From Vigna angularis (lineage: Eukaryota; Streptophyta; Magnoliopsida; Fabales; Fabaceae): a stretch of 64,000 nucleotides of DNA. A model generated the notes under the pieces. It saw only the letters and a program-made list of their open reading frames with translations. It ran no database searches and was not told the origin of the DNA. The position numbers and the translations under genes were made by a program. How positions within the stretch are numbered: position 1 is the stretch's first letter; every line of letters begins with the position of its first letter. Shown here one piece after another: positions 1 through 28,500 of the stretch. The DNA lies in NCBI RefSeq assembly GCF_016808095.1, contig NC_068975.1, positions 24,435,501 through 24,499,500 on the forward strand, read 5' to 3'.

Positions 1-340
1 CTCAGAAAGTTTATATGCTCAACAACATGTCTTAGGTACTCTTTACCTTATTACTTACCTTCTAAATAATGAACGAATTTTTGCTAAACATCAAAAATTT
101 TGTTACACCTCTAACAAAAAGAGAAAAACCTAAATTTTTTAAAGAAGTCATGAAGGATTCTGGTTGGGGTGTCGCAATGACCTATAAAATATAAGCCTTT
201 AAAGAGAATAAGACATGGATTATGCAAAAAATCCTACCTGAAAGAAAGGTCTCGAATGTAAATTTAAATGGGTATACAAAATAAAATATCACTTAAATTA
301 GAGCATATAACATTTGAAAGCGAGACTTGTCATCTTCAGA
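1..340 (+). mobile_element. Decayed Ty1/copia pol fragment (start of reverse transcriptase)
   Basis: Translation with a few stops and frame changes gives pieces such as EPKFFKEVMKDSGWG, ENKTWIMQKILPE and LKARLV. These match the start of the copia reverse transcriptase (pattern: W..AM..E..AL..N.TW, then a KARLV-like segment). Several in-frame stops and A/T-rich substitutions show it is dead. No LTR is visible on its right side, and the left side is cut by the window edge. It is clearly different in sequence from the intact copia element at 57.0-61.8 kb, so it is an older, separate insertion. Confidence 0.7.
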
Positions 341-3300
341 TATTGATGAATCAATATTTTCTTGACTTTATCTAACTTATTGTACTAGATTTAATTAGGG
401 GATTGTGCTTGAATGTTCATTATTTCTCTATTTTGCTAATTGTGGTTATATCATAAATTCAAAATTTAATTAAGCCGTATAAAAAAATTGGAGAGAAAGT
501 ATTAATAAATAATTTTTTAGACAGAAAAAAAAAACTTATCAAATTTAGTAGTATCACAAAAAATCCACGGACTTTGCAGATTATTCATGTTGAATATAAA
601 AAACTTTATATCCAAGACTTGACTTAAAAATGCATAGCAAAAGTAGGTTATGAATTGCATAAATAATGGCATCTTCTTTATCCAAACAGCTCGCTATAAT
701 CATAATTCACATTAACTCAAATAAGTTTGTGACATTTGGATAGTTAGGTAATTAAGTATAAACTAATTTGATGTATGACTTAGATATTTGTAAGTTCAAA
801 ATTTGACAATTCTCAACTGCTTTCAAACTACCTGCTACAACTCCATAAATGTCCTTAAACTTGACTTTTGTGCTTGATGTGATGCCTCTTACCTCAGTCT
901 CATAATGTCAATTATGCATAAAACGTTTTCCATTTTGAAAGATACAACCAGGCAGATTATTAAAACTCCAAACCCTAGTTAGTAGTTGGCTACAAATAAA
1001 TCTCATATTCAACTTTTGGAAGCAAAATTTATAAACATTTTATATTTTCTTAAAATTAACTCATTTTTCTCTTACTTATTTCAAATAGAAGATAATTTTT
1101 ATTACCTATTTTCTTCGTTTTATCTTAACAAATGTAACTATAGAAATTGAGAACAAAACCACTTAATGATAAAAAAATAAAATAAAATAACTATATTTAT
1201 TATATTCAATTGTCTCACCTCATTTAAGAATTAAATATAAGATAGTTTAAATATTGTTTTCTCTTTACATAATTTAAAACTTATTTTAAAAATAAAGTCA
1301 TAACATTATATAAGTTTTAAAACGGATAATACCTCCACAACGTGATAATTGACTTTAATAACAATGTTTCAATAAACTTGAGATTAGGTTAAAATAATAA
1401 TCATGTTCATTTTAATAAATTAATGTTAAAATTTAATTGTATTTTTTTATTATTGTTTATTTTTAATTTACATATGTTTAAAAAATATAACTTACTCGAA
1501 TTTAGATATGAATTTAAGTCTTATATTATATATAAAATAAAATTAAAACATATATAAAATAAAATATCCATAAACATATTATTTTAAAAATTTTAATTAA
1601 AAATAATATCAATCTCTAATTTATAAGAGTTAGATATCATTCTCATTATATATTGTTAATGAGTTCGTTTCTTCAAAACCCATACTATTTGTTACAATTT
1701 TTAAATGGAAAACTTCAATGAAGATATTATGGTTATTAATTTTATTTGATTATTGCGTGTCTTAGTTGTTCCCTGGTAGTGCAACTAATTAAAAATACTT
1801 CATTCATAAAAGAAGTATATTTAGATAGTTTTTCGTGCAATATTATGAAAAATATTGCTATAATAATGTACTATTGGTAGTTTAATAATTATAATAATCA
1901 TTTAAAAATATATATTTCGCTTGAGTGAGAATAATATATTTGGTTTTCTTAATTTCATATTTCAACTTGACTCAAGTATCACACTCATGAATTCTAAAGT
2001 GTGTGTTGACTCTTGCTATAGAAAATGAGTTAGTGTACAAAAGCCACCATGCCAGAACACATCCACCTTAGATTATTCCCATAAGAAAATTATTCAAAAT
2101 TAAGATCTACAACTAATAATGTGGGAAAGAAATTATGCAAGTATATATATATTTCTTTATTTATTTACTCATGTGTGTTGTGAATGTGGAAACAGATCTT
2201 GAGCATATGTAAATTGGAATATTTGTAAAAAAAAGTCAAGTGAAAAAATAATTATTCTATTATTGATATAATAATAGTAACTACTACGATAATTAATTAA
2301 TTATGCCGTGTTCATAATATTAATTTAGTGCATCTAACTTAACTACACTAACTTTATTAAAAATGGATATATTAAATAGCAACTTTATATGTAGCAAGTG
2401 TTGTACTACTGTTTTATTTAATAACTTTGACAGGTCGAGAGATTTAAATTTTAATTATATTTAATGAAAATTTTCTATACGTGAGATTATATTCAACGGA
2501 AGCTATATATATGATCAATGCCATCTATTTATTATTTAACGATATTGTTCATATTTGCATTTTTATTTCTTAATGATTATATGTAAAAAAACATTATGTA
2601 TTGATAATATACATGAAATTTACACATTATAAATTATTGTTGGTATATTTTTCCATAGAATCATTATACAAGTAAATAAATAAACTAACAATTAAACCCC
2701 CTTCATTATTTTGGTCCGAAATTTAGTAATCTTATATCACTTTTAATGGTAGAACTGAAGGAACACTTATATAAAGTTCGATGTGATAATTATGCGATAC
2801 ATTAAAGTGACATGCAAAAGCAAAGAAATAAATTAACAATTAAATTAATTACAATTTAGAAGTTATTAAAAGAAGGTGTTTAATTTTTTTTATCGAAATT
2901 TAAGATAAACATAAACTTTTATGTTAATATTTAAAATTTATTTATCATTTATTGCCATCGTATAAAATTTTATCAAAATAATAAATTACTTTATTAATCA
3001 TTATTTTTATTTTTGCATGTTGTCCGAACGTCTTATAGCTTCAGCTAGACAAATTTTCACACCATTCATGTTGCATTAGGTTAGTTATCACATAATCGAA
3101 ACAACAATTTCCATTCAACTTTTATATGAACCATTCAATAAAATCAACAACATTATATTCAAAAGACCAAACAATAAAATAATAAAATCTTTCCTATCGT
3201 ATCATCACACAATCAGTTACATACTACACAATTAACTGTTAATTAAACGATTAAGCAAGCTACCATTAAGATTAGAAAGTCAGAGTAATTAACTATAATA

Positions 3301-4230
3301 TTGAACAAGTTAATATAAAGTATCCTTAGCACCAATTAGGTCTTAATTAAGCAGTTGTTAATAACAACTTTGTCTATTTTCAAAAACAACTTTATTCAAA
3401 AACAATTATTAAAATAAAAAAGAAAAACACAATTACACAACAGCCGATAAAAAATATATTCTAGAAACAATTATATATTCCAAATATCTTAACTTTGTCT
3501 ATTTATATTAAACAAAATTTAATTAATATATACACATTGAAACTTCTCACAGATAGTGGCATTTGGTACACTTTCTTTTTCCGCAATTGCACATGTTTGA
3601 CAAAGGTGCAAATTTCACAAAAAAAAAAAGTAACCTAATCTAATTTCTATTACTTTCGTATAGTAATTACTTATGGTTGCTTTCTACACAATTTAGAATA
3701 GTTTTAGGTTTGCCTAATCCCAACTATTGGTTCACCTATTTCACATTACTTTCTTTTTAGACTAAGTAATCCACCAATTTCATACCATTAGGTCGTAATC
3801 GAAGGTGTGAAACAATATGAACACTTTCAACAAAGAATCTAGAAAGTTGATTTAATGATTCATATGTTTTCATCAATTACTTTCATCAAACCAAGCTGCT
3901 TTTTATTTTTAAAATAATAAATTTAAACAATAATAAATTATTCATTTGATATACGTCATTTAATGTTTTATAAAATTGACACGTAAGTGCCAACTTATTA
4001 TTATACACATATGCGTTTTGACGTCAAAAAAAAAAAGATACAGCCAAAACATTAGTGGAATTAAAAGTAAAATCTTTTTACTTCCTTAATTTTTGTTATT
4101 TATGGCACTGATACTGTAATTTATACATCGAGAAATGCAACCACATTAGGCAAATGAAAAAAAACATGTAACATTTCAAAAATACAGTAAAACCATATAA
4201 TAGAATTAATTATATTTAATGATAAACCAA
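341..4230. other. AT-rich intergenic stretch without a recognisable gene
   Basis: Very AT-rich sequence with frequent stops in all frames and many short A- and T-runs. I found no exon with convincing coding character, no tandem array of note and no RNA gene. It may hold decayed retroelement DNA continuous with the copia fragment on its left, but nothing can be named. Confidence 0.6.
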
Positions 4231-5363
4231 ATCAGTTTTATATTAAACAAGCGAACGATCTTGGCCGAACGGCCTTACATAGGTTATCAAAAGTGAGCTG
4301 TACAAGAGAAAGGGAAAACATGACCGAACGGCTTACAAAAGTCCTATTATTGATCGGTCAATATACAAAAAGTAAAGGAAGTGACTGAACGGTCACTTCA
4401 TACTAAACTACTAACTACAACAGAACGTCCTACTGTTCGGCCTTCACTTCCACATCAACGAGGTTCTCGTCCTCCAAAACTTCTTCTTCCAGCGCCTCTT
4501 CAAGTAGTGCGTTTCCATCTGCTCACATCCACACGGATGATCATTGCAACGACAAGACGGACGTACAACAAGACAACACAAGGAAAACACAGGGTAAGCT
4601 TATGTAATTTAATTCATTGTCAAACATACAATTCATACACCAACACACATATGAATTTAACAATATACTTAAAGCAAGGCCTACTACTAGACCGACCGTC
4701 CGGACTGTATGACATCTGTGTAGCTACGACGTTCGTGCACCCGGGTGATGTAGTAACTGGGATACTCTTAACAGCTGCCACCCGAGGTTAGCCCTATCTG
4801 TCCAAAGTGACCCTAAGGACGAGGACCTCCTGCCGTTCCCACACATGACATACCCCCTCTACGTGAGGACGAGTACTCACGGAACATCAGGATGAATCGA
4901 CAACTTAGCATTACCACAGTCATACCTTACAACTTTCCAATATTCACTCATGAGTCGTTCCTCCCCGAAACGCTCGTTCAAAATCCAAAACCTTATATTC
5001 ACATTATATACTTTTCATCTTTCATAATTTCTCACGTTAATATCGTTTTTATCACACTTTCCAAGAACGTCAAATAACGAACGTTCAACCCTCTTTAGAA
5101 CAAGGGCGAACGAGATGAACAAGAACGTAAAATCTCTCATTCTAGAATAAGACAAGACTGAAGAATTACTTTCAGAGTTAAGAAGAAATCGAACACAACT
5201 ATAAAAATGTGTAACGAAGTTACTTATAACATGAATCAGTTAAATGAACTGATTCTCATGAACTACAATCAACACTTGAAGAATACAGTAGGTAAGGAAG
5301 ACTATAGGTTGGAGACAACAAAGGTATACGTGCTACGCCCTTTAAAGAATTGACGTAGAATAA

Positions 5364-5476
<113 letters not shown>

Positions 5477-5873
5477 AGACTAAGTGCCAGTCAATAACCG
5501 AACACAGTAACGAAATTTCTACAGAGTTTGGACGAACGCGGTTTCATCAGGATAACTAAATTAAAAGGTTTATGAGCATTCGGTATAAGATCGAACGCCA
5601 CTCATTATGGAAGTGAGAGCTGAAACTTATCAATAATTTATAATAGGAACAATTTATAATCATAGGGATAAACACATTGGGGACATTGTTGAAGAATAAC
5701 TAAACATACAAAATATCTGTTTACAAGGTTTTCATTTTCTCACGTAACACGCAAGTGAATCTATGTTTGGCCGAACGCTCAAACATAGTACTATTACAAG
5801 AAGGCGCTCGTCCTCAACTAGAACTCTTTCCAAATGAAAGAATTCACTCTCAAAAGAGTTTATAAGAAACACC

Positions 5874-5937
5874 GAACGGTCAAGGACCGTTCAATGACGA
5901 ACGTTCAAGGACCGTTCAATGACGAACGTTCAATATC
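5874..5937. repeat. 25-bp tandem repeat with an 8-bp perfect hairpin
   Basis: Two full copies (5874-5898 and 5899-5923) and a partial third (5924-5937) are present. In copy 1, GAACGGTC and GACCGTTC form perfect inverted arms around a 3-nt loop. In copy 2 one base change (GAACGTTC) weakens the pairing. Confidence 0.85.
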
Positions 5938-6780
5938 ATAGGGAATTTATTATTCATTGTCCACATATATTCAAATTCGTTCCTCAGCATAATACTTCAA
6001 AATTTCATACTTACTACTATAGTCCATTTCACATACTCATACATCAACTCAGTTATTTTCACATATCAAATAATCAATCATCACATAGTCATGCTTCATA
6101 CAATTCAACGAAAGTTCATGCAGTATAGTCAAAAACATAAGAATTAAATTGAATAAGCTTCCCTTACCTCTAGTGTACGCGGACGTCCTACTGACTGAAG
6201 TTGGTTTGCCCAAAGAACTAAGATTTCCTTCTACTCACAACGGTTCAACTAATCTACGAACCAAAAATCAAATAACATACCAACAATGATTCAGAATTAA
6301 TACTAAGAACTCATGAAACCAGAACTTGGCTTGCATGTTGGCCAGAACGAACGGTTACGACAAAGAAGACTTACCAGTATCAGAACGTTGAAGTGATCGG
6401 TTCAAAATGAAGCTTAAGACGTCGGGAACACTTTTACGGTTTCTGAAACGTGATCGGAGTAAAGAAAGATGAGTTACAGTAGAGAGAAGAGAGGGTTTGC
6501 TAGAGAGAAGAAGGAGAAACTGAAAGATCATATTTTTGAAAGGAGAAGGGTGCATGCAGTGAGTGACGCGGAGTTTTGTTTAAAAACGAACGTTCGCTCT
6601 CCTGCTGACACCTGCATTCCACTATCTGATTTTTGGATTCTCGTTTCTTGACACCTGGCGTCCGCGTAGAGGGTTTCTAAGTATGTTTTTAATGAGTCTG
6701 ACGGAGGATTTTTGGGTTCAAAATTTTGAGGTCTGACAGGTGGAATTTCCGAGGTCTGACAAGACCTAGTACAAAATGAA

Positions 6781-8397
6781 TAAGATTTAAAATGAAGTGG
6801 GTAAATAAAATATTGACCATTTTTAATTTCAGAGGTTATTTTGTTATAGTTTTATTTTCAAACTAATTTGAACAATGTTTATAATTCCAAAACTAAATTT
6901 ATTGATAACCTATAATTTAATGATTGCTTTGTTAGTTTTAAATATTAGTTTAACACTTTTACAATTTTAAACTCATTAAATCGATGATTGATTTGACATT
7001 AATTTCAGAAATTGGAGTTACAGTGAATAAATTTTAGTTTCTTAATTTTTATTTCATTATTTTATTCTTTCTTAATTAGCCGACACCGCTATAAGGACTT
7101 TGAAATAACACTTTTGAAGCTCGTTAAAAACTGCAATAAATGGTTTTTTTTCTTTTTATCAAATAACATATCTGGAATTAAAATTTACTCTCCGAGAAAT
7201 ATTTATGTAAATAGTATTTTTTTTTAATGTTGAAAAATTGAATTCTGAATTGTGTTATTTTTTTTTTATAATTTTTGATATATTTTTTATTTTTTAAATT
7301 AAGAAATGAAAATTTTGATTCAATAAACAGAAACTGAATTTTAACTTATTTTTCCAACAATTCTTCTAATCATATTTCAGAATTTAATTTTTTCAAAACT
7401 AAAAAAATCATATTATTTATGTTTTTTGAATGCATATGTATTATTTGAGTGAAAAAAATCTTATAATTGTTAAAAACATTTTCATTTAATGATGATTTAA
7501 TTTAATTTTGATGTTTGATTAGTATATTATTTTGCGATAAATAAATTATAGCAATATTTTAAAGAAAAATAATGATTGAATCTCTGGGTGGTAGTTGGTT
7601 GTTGTCTCTTGCCAGAGGCATTTTCATGCTGATTTTGGGTGTAGTGAATGTCTGGTTCATGTATCATAAAAGTCAAATTCGCCCACCCTCTCATTTCAGA
7701 GCTTCTTTATTTCTTTTTTCTTTCACCAATATTTTAATGCATTTGGTTCAAATCCACAGTTGTGAAAAACATGGCCTTCCCACATCATCAATCCCCCACA
7801 TTTTCTGCTGCATTTCTTGTTGTGGCGAGCCCAGACAAGACAATACCCACGAACCATCGCATACTGTGACGCCCTTTCACTTTCACCTTCTTGGTACTTA
7901 ACATGTCGCACACCCATATGTTACTTTTTTTATTTTTATTTATCTACTTCTTTCAAAGTTTGAGTCTTTTTGTATTTTGGCTTCAGTTTTTCTTCTCTTG
8001 TCTCAGGTATTCTCCTCTAGTTTCAAAGGGTTGTTTCTGAATTCGGTTTTGCTTTAGTGTAAGAGTTGCTGGGATTTGAACTTGTATTCATGCTTCTTAC
8101 TTGGAATGAGATAATTGTAGTGTAGATGTATCAGTCTATACTAGTCCATTATCAGTCAATTTCAGCTGAATATATCTGCACACATGTGTATTGATCGCCT
8201 TTTTATGTGAAACATAGTTGTATGAATCTCTTAGTTGCTAATCGACATTAATCCTTTATTTTAATGTAATTTTTCAATGAAAAGTAGAGATTCTCCTCTC
8301 AATTTTTCACATGGTTTTGTTGTTATCAGGGAGAGAAAAGTGCACTGCCTAGTTCATGAGAGATATTTGAGAGTTCTAGTGCTTTTGCATTTTTGGG
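6781..8397 (+). promoter_or_regulatory. Upstream region and probable 5' leader of the receptor kinase gene
   Basis: About 6781-7570 is AT-rich with no gene. From about 7600 the sequence becomes pyrimidine-rich and less AT-rich, as expected of a promoter/leader. A possible leader intron runs from a donor at 8007 (CAG|GTATTC) to an acceptor near 8329 (TTATCAG), which would join an untranslated exon to the sequence just before the start codon at 8398. The 109-codon frame at 7572 has no recognisable features and is probably chance. The transcription start was not located. Confidence 0.4.
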
Positions 8398-21529
<13,132 letters not shown>

Positions 21530-22830
21530 AACTATACAAGTTAAAAATTATTACCTTCTGCAATCATGGTGATTCAAATGAGGTTGTCATTAGCCTGTGC
21601 ATTAAATAATTTGGCCATATGGTTACTGCTTTTCATTTTCACCCTTTAAATTTTCTTCTCTGTATAATATGATATACTGATAGAGCTCTAGCTGGTAAAT
21701 AACATCGATTTTGTATACCATCATATGCTCACTGGTTGTTTGTATGTAGTGCTAGATGAGTACTAGGGAGTTGAATTATGTTTGAAGTAGCTTATTCAAA
21801 TGTTTGAAGTTTTTTCTTTCTTTATTTTGGTTAAGTTTGAACTTTTCATTTATGGAATTATTCAAACTGTTTACTGATACTCTAATCTAATCCTACTGGC
21901 TAAAAAGAGTAGCTTCCCTCTTGAACCATGTTTATAAATTACTATTTTTTGATTATCTGTTTCTTTACCTTTTTATTGTATGCTATAAATTGGAAGGATT
22001 TCAAAGTTGAGATTGTCATCAAAATGAAAAAGAATTCCACAGCTGTTTAAAAAGTTCATAATATATACTTGATCAAAGAATTTTGTCTATAATCTCTATT
22101 TTTCATCCTTCGGTTGAGTATACAGTTAAATGCAACTTTATTTACTTCCGGACTTGAAATGTTAAAGTTTTAATTATAAGGATTGTTCGGAAGTAAATAG
22201 TATAAACACAATATTGTAAAGATTTTTTATCCTGTATTAATTTTATTATCTTTCACAATAATTATTTTTAAAATTAATTATAGTATAAATTTTTGTTTTG
22301 TTAGCCATGTATTCAATGACAGTAATGGAATATAGAAATTAGATTCTATGTTCAAATGTTACTTCTATCATTGTCTTGATGATTTAATGGTGAGGTTCGA
22401 GAATAACGAAGTGGAACAACAAAACGGTAAAGAAAGAACCATTAAAGAATAGGAGTTTAACTTCTGTGCAAGTGACTTACTAGTGTTTGAATGAGTGGTG
22501 TAATTTATTTTAATACACAATTTTAAAAGTTTTATGAGAAACATACACTAAATAGATATTTTAATACATCCGTGCCTGTTGGGTGTATTTGGTGCGTTTA
22601 TTATTAAAAATAAAAATGGAACATTTCGTTAAATTAGGAGCACTTTTTTATTTTTTAAATTATTTTATTATATGTACTTAATAATAAATCATGGTAATTA
22701 TTATAACATTTTATAGATGGCGAGTTTTACCAAATCATTTTAAGTCGGTGGAACTTAAAAGGCTTACCTGAAAATGGTCTTATTGGGTCTCAATAACGGG
22801 TCCAAAAAGCTAACCTCTTCTCGAACATTC
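21530..22830. other. Receptor kinase 3' region and gap before RPL10
   Basis: Holds the 3' untranslated region of the receptor kinase (extent not determined, probably a few hundred bases) and then AT-rich spacer. The only structured element seen is the hairpin at 22139-22199. No gene was recognised. Confidence 0.55.
22139..22199. repeat. Small hairpin element (inverted repeat, 15-bp arms)
   Basis: TATTTACTTCCGGAC at 22139-22153 and GTTCGGAAGTAAATA at 22185-22199 are inverted repeats with one mismatch, around a 31-base loop. It could be a miniature transposon end pair or a 3' processing hairpin. Confidence 0.7.
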
Positions 22831-22926
22831 TGGGCCGACACCCAAAACGGGCCCACGCCAGAAAACATGACGCACGCCCATACGCACACCAACACAAACC
22901 GCGTGCACCTCCGAAGGGTATAAAAG
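22831..22926 (+). promoter_or_regulatory. RPL10 core promoter: paired site II elements and TATA box
   Basis: TGGGCC occurs at 22831-22836 and its complement GGCCCA at 22850-22855. Such site II (TGGGCY) elements are characteristic of plant ribosomal-protein and other growth-linked promoters. TATAAAAG follows at 22919-22926, 66 bp before the start codon. The region is clearly less AT-rich than its surroundings. Confidence 0.75.
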
Positions 22927-22991
22927 GACCACCATCTTCTCCCCCTCCTTCTTAAACTCTTGGACTATTTCATCAACGCAACTCAAACATA

Positions 22992-25009
<2,018 letters not shown>

Positions 25010-25510
25010 GTCATTTACCAGTAGGAAATTAATTGAATGTATGGCTTTTCGTTTCACCTGGTGAATTCATTTGTTACCTGTTGATTATAGTCTGAACTGT
25101 AACTATAAATTATGTATCAATCTGTCTTCCAAATGCCCTGGGAGCTTGAAAGACGCACATTTGTTGTATTGAAATCTCATTATTCTGTCACACTTTAAAC
25201 AGAATAGAAATAAATAAATATGGTTTCTGTTGTGTATATTGTTTCTGAGCTGTGGTAAAGATGTCGAGGTCTACAAGGACCCCTTCTCTGTTTTTTTAGC
25301 GTATTTCGTCTTTTCCAGACAAGTCTTCTGAACTAAATAACAATTTAATTAAAAGGAAATTTTTTGCAAACATAATGGTTGCCGTTTCACACATACAAAC
25401 AGCTGGATCCTTCTCTACTGCTTAAAGTTTCGTTCTTCGTGAAGAAGTTATTTGCCATAGACTCTACAACAGAGGTTGGGCAGTTTTATACATATACCTG
25501 AAAAATGTGC
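25010..25510. other. Convergent 3' untranslated regions of RPL10 (+) and MTP8 (-)
   Basis: Only 501 bp separate the two stop codons, so both 3' untranslated regions must lie here and may overlap. AATAAATAAATATGG near 25210 is a plausible RPL10 polyadenylation signal region. No other gene is present. Confidence 0.6.
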
Positions 25511-28500
25511 TTAAGACTGATTGTTGGGCAGTTTGACGAGAACTGAGTGCTCTGGTTTATGATCACATTCGAAGTCTAAATGAACAAACGCCCGCTCAAC
25601 TTCTGGGAGTTTCTCGAGCTTTATCTGTAGGCTCTCCCCAATGGCGTGTGCTTCTTTTAAGGGTAAATCTTCTGGCAGTTCAATGTCAACCTGTTACAAA
25701 CCAAATCCAAATGAAGAGACAAAATCTAATCGTACTGAAATATGACTTCTTAATTTTTATTAATGATTTAAAAAATCATGCAATCAGCATAATCCAGATA
25801 GAAGAAATATATTTTATTTGTACTACCAGAGAATTGCATCCAATTTCATACATGCACATAGTTTATCTCTCAATAATTCGAGCATGGATTAATGCGAACC
25901 ATTACGAAAAAATAGTTATATAGTCTAAATCATGTGCAAGTATCGATATACCCAAGCCTTCAGTCGTTACAAATATGTTCAGTGTTAAGTACATAGAAGA
26001 AAAAAACTACTATAAACTAAGGGAAAGCCCGAATGGAAAGCATATTTCTGTATAACAACAATAATGACCAGGTTTTATCTAAATATGATCAACTACAAAA
26101 TTTAAAATGAGACTGTTGATCTATCAAAAACTAAATTTCATAAAGTGTTTCCCTCCTCTTTTATGAATTTCTATATTAAATTTAGATGCCATGTGACACC
26201 TGTAAGATTTTCTGGGACAAAATTGGATGCAAAATCGCTTCTGATAGTCTCTGCTCCATAAATTCAAGCGGACCTGGATTTAGTTTCAAGTTGTAATTTA
26301 TAAGATTTAAATAATTGAACCCAATTGGAGACATCGCATCTAATTGTCACTCAGCGTGAATGTTATTGTGAAAATGAGTTGAACCTAGACAATCACTTTT
26401 CTAACATTATATAATAAAAAGGAATAGAACAGAGCTATTTGTTCGTTGCTTTTTTCTTGTGATAATGAGTTAGATCTAGAAAATAACTTCCCTAACATTA
26501 TTTGTTCGTTTCTAATATAGAATGCTAAAATTAGCAAATAGGTAGTCATTTATAGTTTAATTTTTGGCAATCAGGGTTAGCCTTGTAGCTAGAGTTCTTC
26601 CAAATCGATTTTGTATTAATATAGCATACCTCCACAAAATACAGAACCCCAAATGTATATGCGCGAACAGTATCAATGCGCTTGACTCTAGGGTGCCTTA
26701 TAACGAGATATGTGAGCTTCTGCAAAACTTCAGGAGGTGCAGATTGTCCCACCAGTGAAACTACATAGAAAGTTATCCAGAATCAGAATTAGTAGAGTTT
26801 TGATGGACACCACGACTTGAGAAAAGTGGTGGTGGAAGCAGTAAGAGCGAGATGTAAAAGAATCTACTTTCTAGAGTTAACGACATTTGTGCTTAGTGGA
26901 GAACCCTGATTTAATATCCCGTTTCCCAACATGGAACACGAGTGTAGTAAACGTAGCTAAGAAGTTATCGATGTTCGTTTATAGTTTTCTCTCATGGGCA
27001 TGTACACTCGCTAAAATCTGTCTGTTCAGAACACTGATAAGGATATACCTGCATTTTCCATGACAGTGCGTGACCAATTTGTAATAGTGTAAATTGCAAG
27101 CATAATAGCTCCAATCGGGTCGATCCACCAGTAATATTTATCACCAAGTACAGCTGCAACTAATCCAACCACGTTTGTTACAACATCAAATTGATGATCC
27201 TGCAAGTTGGCATTTCTGAGATAGTTCAGTTGTATTTTAACTTCATTCATAAAGAAACATCAGAAGAAAACCACCATACATCTGCATAGGCACGGACAAT
27301 CTTGTTTGCCGAGTTTCTACAGTAAAGCCAGAGCACAAGCTTCACTGCTGTTGCAAATAGCATAATAGAGTACAACCATATTATCTGTTCCGGGGACATA
27401 ATTTCACTAGGACTGTTTTGTATTAGTTTTTGTACAGCTGTGATTAATACCTGAAAGCCTATAGTGAATTGAATTAGTTGTTAATATACGAATGCATTTC
27501 AGTGCTTTTAATAACACAAATATGTGAAAACTGTAGAGTACTAAATATGTAAATTTAAAAAGCAGTAGGATTACAACCATTAACATTTGAACGTATACTT
27601 CAACATATTGAAGTTCACCTTTTATCTATCACTTCATTAAGAAAAATTAATTTAAAGACTTTGATTCTAGTAGAAGCTGTATGTTGTCAATTGTGGGGGT
27701 TTAAAAGCTTGGGGAAGACGGATATACCGCCTGCAGCATTCTTTCTCATACTTGGACCTTTTTGATTTATGGTCGAATGAAAAAATAATAATTCTAAACC
27801 TATCTCCCATCATATTGGACATTCTGTAAGCAACCTGTTATCAGCTATAACCTAAGCTGAATCCTTTTCCTTAATTAGGTAAATAAGAAAGCCTTTAAGA
27901 ATTTTGTTCTATTGTTTGGGAAACAATATTGTCTCTTTAAGTTCACCATAGACATTAGAACTTCGAGCAGTTAGATTCTACTGAAAAGAGCAAAAGTATA
28001 GAAATTTGATTCCTTCGTATTGGTTTGCATTGCATGAGCTGATGCACATCCAGATTGAAATCTGAATCAGAAATCTTTAACTTTTAACTGAATTTTTTTA
28101 ATTTAAATAAAAGGGATATTGTGGCATGCAACTTCCAGGAGAAGGAAACACTTTTGAATAAAAATATAAGAGCATAATGGACAGTGAGAAAACAGGAATA
28201 GCTCAATTCAGTTTGACCCACCAAGTGTAGCCATGATTGCTGCAAAGATAATAATGCCAACTGGCTGAACTCTTAACTTTCCTATTGGGTATTTATAGAT
28301 ATTTATGTTCTTCATTGCGAGGTGAGTGAACCAAAGTATGCCACCAGCCATGAGATCAAGCAGAGAATCCAAAGTTGATGCCGCAATAGCTATTGACCCA
28401 CTCCTTATGGTCGCATAACTCTAGACAAAGATATGTATATATTGTTATTTTTCAGAAAAATTATCAGTAATGGCAGTAGAAAAACAATCACTTAAGGAGT

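Noticed and set aside
4381..4791. 136-codon plus-strand frame
   Set aside because: Starts at GTG, is low in hydrophobic periodicity, has no motif and lies inside the CGAACG repeat zone. Probably chance.
7744..7760. GGTTCAAATCC, a tRNA B-box-like word
   Set aside because: The flanking bases do not form a T-stem, and no A box or acceptor stem is present.
7572..7901. 109-codon frame upstream of the receptor kinase
   Set aside because: No domain or family resemblance, and it lies in the expected promoter/leader. It is more likely untranslated.
22030..22060. Word TTCCACAGCTGTTTAAAAAG resembling the start of miR396
   Set aside because: The match ends after about 10 bases and no complementary arm forms a precursor hairpin nearby.
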